Notes: generated by a model not told the origin, from the sequence alone. Counted from the stretch's first letter, positions 1-11,737 are shown. The stretch: 64,000 bases of DNA from Neckera pumila (GCA_963969595.1 OZ018416.1:12974065-13038064); one strand, 5' to 3'. Translations and numbers: made by a program.

Positions 1-86
1 ATAGTAAGTGGATGTGAGACATTACATATATTCCTACATAACGATATATATTCATGCAATGCATTAGGTGGATTCACGTGGCTTAC

Positions 87-1607
87 CGATGACAGCGACG
101 ATTTCCTGTCAGGGGACGAACTCATGACCACCAAGCCATAGCCGGCCAATCGCGGAGTGTAATCCTTGTCCAAGAGCACACTGGAGCCTTTGAATTCTCT
201 GTACACGATATGCAACGGCGCTCTGTCGTGAAGGTACATCAACCCACGCGCCGCGCCCAGCACGATGCTGATCCTGGCAGACCAATCCAACTGCGTTTTA
301 GAACGACTCCCGCAGAGGTAGTCATGAAGAGTACCGTTCGGTGACTGCTCGAACACCAGAAGACGCTCCGAGGTGATCTTAATGCTGTGCACGTCCACGT
401 CCACGTCCTCGTGCGCACAGTAGCCCTTGATCAAGCAGATATTCGAGTCTGGTAATTGAGCCAGCATTTGCACATCACTCTTCCAATCCTTCAAAGTCTG
501 ACACCAAATTCCAAAACCAGGGAACCAGAAATCTCAGTAAACTCACAGCAAAGCAAATACATAACGATTCCACAGCATTCTGGTTTACTATCACTTGTTG
601 CTTATGTTTTGATACAATGTAAAGTCTCCATTCACCATACAAGAAGGGAGAGGTTGCATTCAATAGATTGAGGTGAATAGAATAAGTGTTTCACACGTAG
701 CAAAAATCTAAGCTCGCCTGTTTGGGGAATGGAGCCTCTAATGTGCATATTCCTTGCATCATTTTGTGCTTTGCATGTGAGCTCCCACCTGATTTTCGTT
801 GACGTTGAGCCTGATGACCACCATCTCCCGCCCCACTTTCCCCACACCCGCATTCTTCACCCACGCCTTATACACGGCGCCGAACGCGCCTTTCTCCATA
901 CAACTCTCGGGTGCAAACTCGCGTGTCCCCTCCGAAAGCTCCTCAAACTCAAACGACTCCAGCCCAGGCAAGAGCTTCGTCGCAATCGAAGGCGGCGGCA
1001 GCGGCAACCCAACGACGGCGGTGACCACTTTCCCTCTACGAATGCTCCACGATCCCACCTCACTTTCATCGCTTGTAGACACTAACGCGCCCGAGTTGAA
1101 ACGAAGCTCGCACGCCGCGTCCTTGGGAACCGGCAATGGGAGCCCCACTGGCGGTGGCAAAGGTTTGGAACGTCCACCAGAGCTGGAACCGAGTTTACTG
1201 GTTTCCAAGTTGCAATTGTTGTAAGAGAATGTGCTCAGGAGAGGGTCGGAGAGCCTTCTGAACGACGGAGACTCGAACACGGCGTCAGATGGAACAAGCG
1301 GGGAGACCACGAAGGACTCCTCTGTGGCGTCGGCGTCAGAGATGCGGCTCGATTTCGTGCACTTGGTGGTGTTTTTGAAAGATGTGGAGTTTGGGGTGGT
1401 GAAGAGGGGATCTGCGAGGTCGGGGTTGTCGCTGGAGAAGAAGTCTTCCTTTGAGGAAGAAGAGGAGGGGCTCTTGGGTGAGCTCGGGGCTTGACGCTTG
1501 CGGCGGGGAGCCATGAAGCAGCCCAGGAAACCGGTGTCGTGAACTCCTCGGAATGGGAATTTGCCTGGCTTTGATGAAGCCTCCATCATCATCGTGCTCG
1601 CAGCCAA
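87..1607 (-). CDS. Receptor-like cytoplasmic kinase-like protein, 5' two exons (partial, possible pseudokinase)
   Basis: Two exons on the minus strand join in phase 0: 1607-789 (273 codons) and 497-87 (137 codons), with intron 788-498 (GT...AG). A further donor (GTAAGC) at 86 shows that the gene continues off the left edge. The first ~225 residues are Ser/Pro-rich and look disordered, with a GCF motif near residue 29 recalling the N-terminal MGCF of membrane-anchored RLCKs. The kinase fold starts at about residue 225 ('FEFEEL'), with a glycine loop GAFGAV (240-245), the RLCK-type segments 'LIKGYC', 'LLVFEQSPNGTLHDYL', 'ARGLMYLHD', and 'YREFKGSSVLLD'. The fold is clear but key residues are altered: Arg266 where VAIK has Lys, Glu374 where the HRD/YRD aspartate should be, and Gly392 where the DFG aspartate should be. 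I infer a signalling scaffold or pseudokinase related to RLCK subfamily VII. The ATG at 1607 is the first in the open frame; further Met codons follow at residues 6-8. Confidence 0.82.
498..788 (-). other. Intron 1 of the RLCK-like gene
   Basis: On the minus strand the intron begins GTGGGAGC just after a Gln codon and ends GGTGTCAG just before ACTTTG. Joining there gives the usual RLCK order: kinase lobe strand, then 'DWKSDVQMLAQL' of helix C. Confidence 0.75.
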
Positions 1608-1690
1608 ATAAACTGTGTCACTAAACTTGGCACTTCAATCTCAAGAGCGATCTCAAGAGTACGTCAAGGCAATTAAGACACTCAAAATCG

Positions 1691-1799
1691 TACATTGTGC
1701 CGAGAACACCACCCAAGGTCGAGTGCATTTGCAAAAATGCATGAATCGACTACTTCGAATTCGTGATTCTTACAATAACCAAGTGTACCCACCACTGAG
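1691..1799 (+). repeat. Direct repeat, copy 1 (upstream of the RLCK-like gene)
   Basis: The segment begins TACATTGTGCCGAGAA and ends AAGTGTACCCACCACTGAG. It matches 1922-2027 in the same orientation over its whole length with scattered substitutions and small gaps. Shared blocks include GTGCAT-TGCAAAA, AA-TCGTGA-TCTTAC and AAGTGTAC-CACCACTGAG. Confidence 0.7.
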
Positions 1800-1921
1800 C
1801 ATGTCGATCGATGCAGATCTCTGACTCAAGTTTGATGAGAACAAGAGTAGGTAGTCACCACGTACATGGCTTGAGAATCTGGAGACCGAAGTCCTGCAAT
1901 CGCCACGCCACTCTCAATCAC

Positions 1922-2027
1922 TACATTGGTGCCGATAATCTAACATGAGATCGAGGTGCATCTGCAAAATGTCATCGGCACTCCGAACTCGTGAATCTTA
2001 CGACACCGAAGTGTACACACCACTGAG
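1922..2027 (+). repeat. Direct repeat, copy 2 (upstream of the RLCK-like gene)
   Basis: This is the second copy of the segment at 1691-1799, offset by 231 bp. It begins TACATTGGTGCCGATAA and ends AAGTGTACACACCACTGAG. The divergence suggests an old duplication. Confidence 0.7.
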
Positions 2028-2400
2028 GTGAGTAGCATTAATATGGGTGAAAGCCATGTCGCCCCATCTAAGTTACAAAGAAACGAAAGTCGGCAACTCG
2101 GCACACTGATTTGAAAAGAGCAGCTTCCGAAGCTCTTATCTCGAGAACGAACAGGAACAGTGACTAGCGGCGCCGTTTCGAAGGAACTCATGCTAGCGTC
2201 GTCGCTGCAACTTGAAATCATCCGAAGGTTGACCCAGCTAGGTTGACAAGGAACAAGCCAAGGAACGAGGGAGCGGTTCCATGACTTCCATCACTCCATC
2301 AAACCTGCATTAACTGCCGGTATCTCATCAACAGTTGCAGCGTACTAATGCTAATAAACTCCCGCCCTATCTCCTCATGCCATTTTCACTCCCTCCACGA

Positions 2401-3050
2401 CGAAGCAAATTGAGGACTCTCCGAAAGACTTGCACTTGTTTTTATTGTTGTTCTTAGAGCATCCGCACCCTTACTAGCCAAACTTGACACTCTCAAACTT
2501 TCCATCTAATTTTGAAGAGCCCTCAATTTCCTTGTCCTTTACCTTTGCCCATCAAACAATGAAAATTAGCTCCATTGAACCTACACAATAAACAAGTATT
2601 TGAAGTTGCAAAAGTCATCAAGTAGCACAGTTGCTATTGTCTTTTCACTTCATTACTTTCTAGAGTTGTTTTCGTGTCATACTTTAAATAGAGTTAGGGA
2701 TTGAAAGAAACATTCCTCCTAATCGCCCCACCACTTTCTTAATAGATAATATTGTAATCCTTAAACAATATCTCCTAAAAACACTTGCATTTGAAAGTTT
2801 TGGTTCTCAATTCTATATCAAACTATGTTTTACCTCCGGAATATGACTATGCCTGCACTGAAATGCACATTTGTATCCACTATCCTAAATAAATTCTACA
2901 TTCTTATCAATGTTTACAAATACCTTCTTGCCGTTCTTGGAGTTGGACCACTAGCCACTGAACTAAGGAAGCTCGATTCCTGCAAGCGTCTTGCTACAGT
3001 TACAGGAATAAGTATGAATAAGGCCTAAGGAGTAATTTGGTTGTTTAATG
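2401..3050. other. Intergenic, nothing recognised
   Basis: AT-rich sequence with only short open frames. I see no gene, RNA gene or repeat that I can name. Confidence 0.5.
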
Positions 3051-3063
3051 TTGGTCTAAAATC

Positions 3064-3892
3064 AATACAAAAAGTTGTTGGACGGTCAAAGTTAGAAATG
3101 GACATCAAACTAGTGCAATGAATTTGCTACTTGGATCATCACAATTGGAAGACTTGGGTTCCAACAAAGCAAATGGTCAATGAGTGAATTCAAAAGCCCA
3201 TCCTAGTGATCTTTGATGCTTTTGTAGTCTACATTCAAGACAACAAGTTGAAGGCTCGCCTAGTTCAAAATAATATGCTAACATAGCTAGTGGATGGGAA
3301 ATTAAAGTTTGAGGGACGGTTGTACATGGCAAACTAGGTGACAACATCAATTTTAAGGAGACAACCCTTAAATTTGTTCAGACTGCTAATAGTACCTTAG
3401 ACTTTCACAATTTTTCATAGGAACTTCATTGCTAAGCTCTTTGAGAAGTTTTTTGACAAGCTTTGCATGACATTCCTAGAAGACTATAAACCATGTCCTA
3501 TTCATATGGATGGCGTGAAATATTACATCAGGAAAGTAAATTCGCAACCAAATTCATCAACCAAAGTTGTTGATCAATATTTGGGCTTGGCTAGATTGCA
3601 ACAATATCATGGTGTCACCAAATGAGAATGGACAAGTATAGACAAAATTGGAGATGATGATCATACCATTGCAAACATGAGTTGATTATTGCAATTTCAA
3701 ACATTGATGAAATTGAGTTGTTGTTATGGAATTGTCTACTTACCTTGTTTGCTACTATTGAGCCATGCTAGCCAATATCATTGTATAAGAAATAATGCAG
3801 ACTATTGTTTCATTTATGAGCATGAGCTTGAACAAGGTGTTGACAACGGTGATGAAGATAGTGGATTTGAGAGTGGTAGTGATAATGAATGA
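3064..3892 (+). pseudogene. Possible decayed coding sequence, unidentified
   Basis: From about 3073 one frame reads like protein for ~90 codons but is broken by TGA and TAG codons. Protein-like stretches then continue in shifted frames, for example 'KLFEKFFDKLCMTFLEDYKPCPIHM' read in pieces around 3430-3510. The stretch ends in an open frame (3689-3892) with an acidic tail, GDEDSGFESGSDNE, followed by TGA. I do not recognise the family. Transposon or retrocopy decay is possible, but chance open frames cannot be excluded. Confidence 0.25.
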
Positions 3893-6330
3893 GGCCATCA
3901 TGAATTGGTAGATCGTCATTTCAATCCTTAATAAGTTGTTTCAAATGTAATTTGATTCCCTAAATAGAGTAGGGATCCTCATGAATTTTTTATTTCTTCT
4001 TTCTAACCTTTTTAGTTGTCAAGTTCACTTTTCCAAATTGAAATTGTTTAAGAATTGATGATTTGGAAAGTAATTGAGTAAAAAATGCATTTTTCTATTT
4101 TTAAAGCGATTAAAATTTTCCAATGTTCAAAATTTCAACATTTGACTTGTTATTTGATTTTACAATTTTAATGGGATGAAAATGCGTGAGAAGTTTCTGA
4201 CAATCCCGTATAGAGAGTAGAAGTGCCAAAGATTCTATTTAGTATTTAGTCTCGGTAGAGCAGTCTTAGCTTGACTCATGCCAAACACTAAAAGTCATTG
4301 AAAATGATTTATTTATCAATGATAATGTAAATCTAGAAAAAATGAAAGCACATCCAACGAAGCTAATTGACTACCGATTTAATATGGAGTTGACAATCAA
4401 TAGTATTTGTACAAGTGAATCTTAATATAAGAGTGAGAGATAAATGTATTTTTATTCAACCTTCATTTTTGTATGGTTTTTATTCAAATATATTAGGCTC
4501 AACCAAATAATCTACACAAAATAATGAAATTAAGTTGCTTTATCAATTAGGTTGCCTTACCTGAGATACATTATCTTACGGATCAATGCTTATCCACATA
4601 GAGGCGCATGCCACTCTTTGAACTAGACGTTGAATTGGTGCACAAATCTATACTATACACATGGCTTGGGATTGAATGCATCATTGTACAAAAGCAATGA
4701 ATATTTCTATAGTGTGGACTGTCGAGAAATTAGTGTGGGGCAACCTAATTTCACTATTTTGTTTAGTTTTTTTTCAATTTTTTAATTTTCAGTAATTGTT
4801 ACAAGCTTGAAAACTATGTATACCAATTATATCATAATATTTATCACTATTATCTCAACCTTTACCTAGAAATACATGAAATTGAATTGCCTGCAATTAT
4901 TTTTTAATGTCATTCCAAAATGAATAGAATTTAAATGAAAATGAAAAGTATTATTCAAGAAGTGATTTGAAGACACTCACTATATAATCTTTTATCATCA
5001 ATAACTTTTGCATGGAAAATCCATATAATGCAATCCATTCTTTGGTGCACTATAACTTCCTTCATTGTTTCCTCAATTTTTTAACTTATTAAACCTTTAG
5101 TAATGTTTTCTCTTTTTACAAAAACATGAATCCTTAAAGAAGCATAATATCATGTAGATGTGGTGCTTTGAATCACACAGATGATAATTTAACTAAGTAT
5201 GAACCAATTTTTAAGTATTTGAATGAAGAATCTTCATTTTTGCAAGTTTATCCCTCTTTCCTATCTAAGTAGGAACCAATTCAAAACCTTACACGAAATC
5301 CAATAAGCATCAAATAAGAAAGCTAGTCACATTGCTACATAATAGACAAACTTTACTTTTCAAAGTAATTAGATGTACTTCATCTACATCATGTTACTTA
5401 CTTTTTAAACTAATAAGAGTATTCCTACTATAGGGTTGTCAAATTTCCACAGCCAATTAGTTCTATTGGGCTTGGGAATGGCCTCATCATCTAGGGATCT
5501 ATAAACCCCCCACCGTATTGCACTCAATTGGCTCGGTGAAAGGCCATAACTCTTAGAATCAATTGAACTTTGTTTCCATTCAAAACTCTTAAGAATTTTT
5601 TTGAATTTGACCATGTTCATGACTAAAAAAATGTAGTAGCCATGGTAGATAATTGGTCAAGCTCCACAAGTTGAAGAGTCAGAGTTTTTTTGGCTGAGAC
5701 TAATTTCAAAAGTAGTCGGGCTATGGCTATAGTTGGGTCACTTCTAAGCTTCTTTAGCTTTACTAATTGGACCCAACCAATTTTGAAAATCAAGGGTAGC
5801 AATGCTCTAAGAGCCGGTTTACACAAGGACCAAACCAAGGGACTACAAGGCAAGCACTTCAAAGTGTTCCATTTTATTAGAGCCCAAGGGAAATATTAGT
5901 AATGATACACTCCATGGTCTTATTGTAAATTCAAGAGACTATAGCCAAACTTTATCTATCTATTTATTATTAGATCCAACATTGTCAACAACAAGATCGA
6001 TTAAATGGATGAAATCTACGGTTGTGAGTTTTAGCCTGTCATAGTCTTTTAGAAATCCATTAGGCCTACCTCGAAGAAGTGATCAAGAAAAAATTCATTT
6101 AGAAAACCAACAAAACAATGTTATCTACTTTGGCGATGTTTGATTCCAAATGGAATTTTCATTTCTGAAAAATGGCATAGGCCTTGGCCAAAGTGTAAAC
6201 CCAATTTGAACCACACCTATTTCTCCACCAATCATTGCTTTGAGAATTCAAGTGGGCCTTTGGTATACCCTTTATGTAAATCAATCCTAAGGTTTCCAAA
6301 ATATTCATCATCTACCCAATGTATGCATGT
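3893..6330. other. Intergenic, nothing recognised
   Basis: AT-rich spacer. Short overlapping open frames at 5405-5900 on both strands show no recognisable motif. I see no convincing gene, RNA gene or mobile element in this stretch. Confidence 0.5.
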
Positions 6331-7520
6331 TTTAAGGTAAATTAGCCTGTGACAGGTAAATCACCTATATATGATAGACACCTCATGAATGGTACATTGC
6401 AATCTTGCATTAACCCATAATAGAGGTTTTTCAATAAATGAGCTTTGGGCTATATTAGTTTGAGTCAATGGCCACAATCCATATTTGGATGATGATGATG
6501 ATGATGGATTGATTAGTGATTGCAATATGAACTTCCACCTTTTAAATGTACATTCATCACATGAGTGACTTTTTGGCCTTCATGTTGTAACCATGTTAGG
6601 AAACAATGTGACTTCTTTACGTGAGTAAGATAACCATCATGGATACACTTTTTGTTGCTTTGTCCGTAGTTTAGAGACTCTCTTGGTATTCAATTGGGGA
6701 ACACACTTTAAAAAAATTCATAACCAATTCTTCCTTTGCCAAATCAAATCAAATTTCGATTGCTTTCCCCATTTCTCAAATAATTATGTCTTTAACCCTT
6801 AAATGCCCAAGGCACCAAATTTTGGTGCCGACAATACTTCGAAGTTAAATAAAACCTAACCAAATTGCTATTTTTAGTAGTTCATATTTTTATAAAACTC
6901 TTTTTGAAGTCTAATTTTAGCATCAAAAATCCAATTTTAAAAATGATTGATTATTATTTTTTCTATTCAAGATTTTATGCAAGGGTACCCATTGCAATGT
7001 TGACTTTCCGTAGTGTTATGGGCTCTTAAAAATGAGCTTCAACTACATTGGATCTTGGAGGAAAAATCACATGAGAAATTCATTTAAAAAAATTGTAGAG
7101 TAGATTTTGAGAAGCTGTAAATTGATTGAGGTTATGCATGTTGGGCCCTTTAACTTCAAATTTTTTGTGGTTGTCAATTTTTTAGATGTGATATGCAAAA
7201 AAGAGAACTGAAAGATTTTCATAGTTTTAACACCCTCATGGTCAAACATTATAATCTTTCAATTCATAAGTGATATTGTTGTGTTTTCTTTTCCTATGTG
7301 ATCTCTAACATGTCTAGTTTGAATTTGTACGGTTACCATTCAAAAGAAATTGGCACAACTTATCAAAATGTTGGCTATTTGTTCAAATAAAAGCAAATTC
7401 CTAGAGCCTCAAAACAGGCCTTGGGCATTTAGGAGTTAAATGGAAAAATTTAAATTTTTCAACAATGCCACCACGGCCAACCAGTTCTCTTGCCTGTCAC
7501 ATAGTCTGGTTTACCTTATT
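6331..7520. mobile_element. Inverted-terminal-repeat element (AAGGTAAACC family), copy 1, split by a TTAA element
   Basis: The left end reads TTTTAAGGTAAATTAGCC and the right end reads CTGGTTTACCTTA, its inverse. The interior matches 8941-9412 in order: a 'GTGATTG' block, 'GACTTTTTGGCCTTC', 'GATACACTTTTTGTTG' and 'AATTTCGATTGCTTTCCCCATTTCT' in diverged form. The match is interrupted exactly by the TTAA element at 6792-7439 and then resumes with a GAAAAATTTAAA block. Without the insert the copy is about 540 bp. No coding sequence is seen; this is a MITE-like element. Confidence 0.55.
6792..7439. mobile_element. TTAA-flanked non-coding element nested in another element (648 bp)
   Basis: It starts TTAACCCTTAAATGCCCA and ends in the inverse, TGGGCATTTAGGAGTTAA; 20 of the 22 terminal positions pair. 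It sits inside the AAGGTAAACC-family copy at 6331-7520, and the sister copy at 8941-9412 has a continuous sequence (TCTTTATG) where this one is split. No transposase is seen. TTAA targets and CCC-starting termini are known for piggyBac-type elements; a TA-target family is the alternative. Confidence 0.65.
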
Positions 7521-8530
7521 TGGGATTGATTTGATCCCAGACTCTCAGGGTCCCTTTTTCCTAAAAATCAACAAAAACATACAGCTGAATAAAAAAAATT
7601 GTGTAATAACAACTAACAAGAACGAGTGCAGTGAACAGTCCAGCAACGTTGGGTGGCTCTTGTGGTGGAATGCAGTGGATCCATCTGCCCAAGTGTCCCA
7701 GTGTATCCGGGATCCACCATCCTGTCCACGCCGTCTCAGCTGTGAAGGCAACTGAAGGGAGGGGCATTCCATTCCTTCCAGCCAGTGCAGTGGGGGTGTC
7801 GGTCCTCGTGGCGCAATGTAAATATAGACCTGCTCTCTTTGTTTGCCTCCCACCAGGCCACTTATGGGCTTGTAATTTACCCGTCCCTCTGCAACGAAAT
7901 CCTGTTTCATTCACGGATGCTTCCAAAAAAAAAAAATAGACCTGCAGTTAGGAAGGCTTGGGCCATCTTCAGCTTATTAATCCGTGGCAGGCGGGGCTTG
8001 GTGGTCTGTGCCTGTGGCCGGAGTTATTAGCGCCATTTTGGCAAAAAAGGAGAGAATCCTGACACGCGAGGTCAACTAGGGGAGTGGAGGAACTGAGTGC
8101 TGACAACCAGCCAGGTCCTGGAGAATCATGCGCTCCGCGTGCCATTCGGGGGAGGCAGGAGAGGATTCAATACTATTCACATGAATGACTGAAGCTAATG
8201 TGAACCTCGGAATGCACTCAGGAATTCATTCAGAGCATCTGCACCGTCACCCACACCCATTGAGGTGGGCGATGGCGGACTCTGGAATCCATCTCGGCTT
8301 CAGGCACAGACACACACTCTCCTGGCCGCGCTATCGGGGGCCTACCAGCATCGGATGCCCAGTGGTTTGGGACTTTGGGCGTTGGACTCGACCAATTCCG
8401 GGGGACGCTTCTCCCGATTTCAGTTTCAGAGTTGCCACCTTGAGCTTCTCGTGAGCTTCTACGGCGACCCGCAATCCCCAAACACATCCACCCAAGTTCA
8501 GCTGGTTTGAGACCGAGCTTTTTTGGCTAA
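7521..8530. other. GC-rich island in AT-rich spacer, origin unknown
   Basis: From ~7625 to ~8520 the sequence is visibly near balanced in GC, in contrast to its surroundings, with an A12 run near 7925-7937. Overlapping open frames of 70-120 codons occur on both strands. None carries a motif I recognise, and their number is expected from the composition. An inserted element or transferred DNA is possible. Confidence 0.4.
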
Positions 8531-8557
8531 AGGATTCAAGCATTCTCAACGCTATGT

Positions 8558-8601
8558 CTATGGATGCACTATGGATGCACTATGGATGCACTATGGATGC
8601 A
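8558..8601 (+). repeat. 11-bp tandem repeat, four perfect units
   Basis: CTATGGATGCA is repeated four times without a mismatch (44 bp). Confidence 0.95.
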
Positions 8602-8940
8602 CTGCAACGACAAGTTCAACGTGGGTTATAGAGAGGCACCAAAAAACTAACCCAATGTTGATGGCACTTTCTGCGTTACCTTCATGGGCTTGGCGTTTTG
8701 TGACTCAAGTGTGGCAAGAACTTGTCCTTCGTTGTGCCCTCCAAATTCTTATGCACTCCTTGGTCAATAACAATTAATAGCAATGCTTGAGTGTAGATTC
8801 TGATATAGTCAATGCTTTGAACCTTTCCCGCAACCAAGCCATGTTTGAAGTGTGCCTGAGTGGGTGGTCTCAGTCGTGAGGGCTCTTGGAAGGGTCATTT
8901 ATCTATAAAGGTAGGCCAAAGGTAACAACACGTAATCAAT
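8602..8940. other. Spacer, nothing recognised
   Basis: No open frame with recognisable motifs and no clear repeat structure. Confidence 0.4.
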
Positions 8941-9412
8941 GATCTTTTAGTCCCACTAAGGTAAACCGGCCCATTGTGATTGAATGACCCATAGTGGACA
9001 CCTAATGACCCCATGACAATTTTTTGGGCCACAATCAATGTCTAATCTAACAACAATGGAGTGATTGGTGACCTCATTAGGAACACCTGCTTTTTCAGTG
9101 TAGATCATTGTAGGAAGTGACATTTTATGGCCTTCTACATTAGAAATTATTGTGATCACTTTAGGTGGTTAAGAAGAGCATATTGGATACAATTTTTGTT
9201 GGTTATGGGGTAGTCTACTGACTCTTTTGGACTGATCACTTCAAAAATCCATAACAAATTCATACTTTATTTGAAAAATATAATTTCAATTGCTCTCACT
9301 ATTTCTTATACTTGTCTTTATGTGAGAAAAAATTTAAAAACTTTTAGTAATGTCATAAGGGGAGTCTCCAAATCTTGACCACAATGGGCTGGTTTACCTT
9401 ATCTAAAAGGTC
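8941..9412. mobile_element. Inverted-terminal-repeat element (AAGGTAAACC family), copy 2, uninterrupted
   Basis: Inverted ends lie at 8958-8978 (AAGGTAAACCGGCCCATTG...) and 9380-9400. They are 21 bp with one mismatch, and pairing extends outward through GATCTTTTAG / CTAAAAGGTC with a 5-base gap. The interior is the sister of 6331-7520 and carries the unoccupied site of the TTAA element found there. It is non-coding and about 470 bp. Confidence 0.65.
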
Positions 9413-9575
9413 CAATGATCCTCAAAAATTGATGCAATTATTAGCAAACTCAAGTGAAATAAAATTCAAATGGTTTTGTAATTTTTTGACAGGCTAATAT
9501 TATTGTACAAGTTTCCAAAGTTGATAACATTGAATATCCTATATTTAACACTAGACTCACCTTGAATAGATATTT

Positions 9576-10496
9576 TTAACCCCTAAAGGACCAAAATGCG
9601 TTTTTGGCCGTATAGAATTTTTGGGCAAGTATGTAAGACTAGAGATTTCCATACTTTTTGTTGAAATTTTAATAAAAGGTGGAGGCAAGGAATATCTTTC
9701 ATATCCGCCAAATTTCATGACATTTGGAAATACAAGTCAAAAGTTATGGCCTAATATGTTATTTTTTTTTTGTAATTGGGCAGTTCGGACAAATAAAAAA
9801 AATCACTTTTTACAAAAACAAAAATTTGAAATTGGTTTTTTAAAATTGCATATAGGTAAAAAGCTTTGAATCATCCCATTTTGATCAATGAGTCAAAAGT
9901 TATGAAGATTTTAAATATTGCGGGCAGTTATAGATTCTCTACTCTAAAATAAACTTTGAAGTCCTTTATCTTACTCAATTTTCAATATTTTTTGAAAAAA
10001 ATAAAATCGTAGGATGTAGATTATCTATTACAACATTGCCACCCTTGGAATTAGCATTTTTTAATTCCATAATTAAATTCCTGACAATTTAGTATTTTGA
10101 ATCATTCTCTACTACTATCTACTTAATATTGTTTTCCTATATGTTGTACAATTCCAAATGAAGTGAAAATTTTCAAACATATAGACAACTTGTCTAGGAA
10201 AACGAATCCAAAAAAGCACCATCATTTTGGACATTTTTTCATCAAAAAGTGAGCTTGTGAAGTGCTGCTACCATTTTTTTGCAGGGCCCAAAAAATGGTT
10301 TTTGTGAATTTGAATGCTTACATCTTGCAATCCAAGCGGTGGAAATTCCTGAAATTTTTAACATATGTTCTCAAGTCACCATACTATAAGATCCTACGGT
10401 TACGTGTGTCAAAAAAAGTTTTTTTCAAAAATTGGATACTTGTATTAAAAATGGTAGCTTTTGGTGAGAACATAGTCATGGAACTTTAGGGATTAA
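9576..10496 (+). mobile_element. TTAA-flanked element, long form (921 bp)
   Basis: It starts TTAACCCCTAAAGGACC and ends GAACTTTAGGGATTAA. It matches the inverse of 11738-12658, which is the same length (921 bp), and resembles 14644-15572. An internal block, AAGATCCTACGGTTA (~10390), recurs in many copies. An open frame of 75 codons at 10262-10489 has counterparts in two other copies. Confidence 0.7.
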
Positions 10497-10658
10497 AGTA
10501 CAAAATGTATCAACTTTCATCAGTTGCTTCAAAGAACTCTTCACGTTTGACTAGTTGCTATTGAAAAGTTGTGATGGTTTTGAACCTTGGGAGTGTTCAT
10601 TCTAGGTCATTTTTTAGGAGTTGAATAATAAAAGGTGTTGCAATAATATACTTCTACC

Positions 10659-11613
10659 TTAACCCTAAAGGCCCAAAGTCCCCTTGGGGGACACTTGGGA
10701 TTTTGGACAGGCTCGTATGTTTGACTTGATTTTTTGAAACTTTTTTTGAAGATAGGAAATTATATAAGCTTTCTTAAAATGTATATATTTTTTCAATCGG
10801 TGCCCAAAGTCATCCAAAGTCACCCAAAGTCACCCAAAGTCACCCAAAGTCAACAAAAAACAGTTTGTCGAGCAAAACAAAAACTTTTAAAAATTGAATT
10901 TTTTTTATAAAATTTTATTAAAGAAATTGATTTTTTTTTTTTTTTTCCTCAAAGATAATGTTTTTGTCTACATTTGCAGCTTTGATTCATTCTATTTGAA
11001 CTCAAAATGAAAAAGCTATGGACAATCTTGTTTTTTGGGCAATCTAAGCATCTTAAAAAAAATCTTATAGAATGCAATTTTTGAATGCAATTTTCAAAGT
11101 TTCTTAACCTTCTTTTGACAAGGTTAAGTTTGTTTGCAAAAACAATCCTACCGTTGGAATTATGGTGTTTTAATTCCATCTAAGAGCTATTAACGATTTA
11201 GTTTTTTGTTCAATTTTGGACCTACTTCTGCTTAACAATATTTTTATGTGTAAAAATAAAGTTTTGACATTCTGAATTTTTTTTTGCCATATTTCAACCC
11301 AAATGTTCAACATAAAAAATTATAATATTATGGTATGTAGTGCAAGAAAATCCACAAATGGCTGTCAAATTCATCTAAAATTGCAAGCCACAATTCAAAA
11401 AAACTTCTTTTTCTAACTTCAAATGCTAATATCTTCTAATCCGTACGGTCAAATTTCATGAATTTTTTAGTACATGATCTAAGACAAGTGAAGTATAAGA
11501 TCGTACAGTTAGATTCTAAAAAGTTTTGTTTGGTTTAGGAAGTAGTTGTAGCAAAAATAATAGTTTTCAGTGGTTTTGGAGCCAGAAAATGCCTTGGATC
11601 TTTGGGGGGTTTA
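10659..11613 (+). mobile_element. TTAA-flanked element, second form (about 955 bp)
   Basis: It begins TTAACCCTAAAGGCCCA and includes a subterminal palindrome, GTCCCCTTGGGGGAC. The right end is degenerate (TCTTTGGGGGGTTTAG). It shares blocks with 16766-18150 and 58743-59639. At 11168-11180 it keeps an unbroken GTTTTAATTCC, the site that is occupied by a nested element in the copy at 16766. Confidence 0.6.
10801..10852 (+). repeat. 10-bp tandem repeat inside a mobile element
   Basis: Five units of CACCCAAAGT (first units slightly variant) lie inside the element at 10659-11613. Its relatives have one unit at the same place, so the array is a local expansion. Confidence 0.85.
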
Positions 11614-11737
11614 GAGTTTAGAATTTTCTGAGGTATGGGTATAAGGAAATAAAGTATAAGGAAATAAAGATTAATGGTACATCACTTCATTATTCTCTAG
11701 AAGTCCTTAGGATGAAGAAGATTGTAGGTTTGGAAGT

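Larger units (their letters stand above)
1608..2400. other. Upstream region of the RLCK-like gene
   Basis: This is the presumed promoter and 5' leader of the minus-strand kinase gene. No convincing open frame is seen on either strand. It contains two diverged direct copies of a ~108-bp segment (listed separately). Base composition is more balanced than in the rest of the window. Confidence 0.5.

Noticed and set aside
456..1494. Plus-strand frames over the kinase exons
   Set aside because: They are shadows of the minus-strand kinase coding sequence; the minus-strand reading has RLCK motifs and correct splice sites.
7465..8510. Several 80-120-codon frames on both strands as genes
   Set aside because: They overlap in all frames as expected from the GC-rich composition, and none has recognisable domains.
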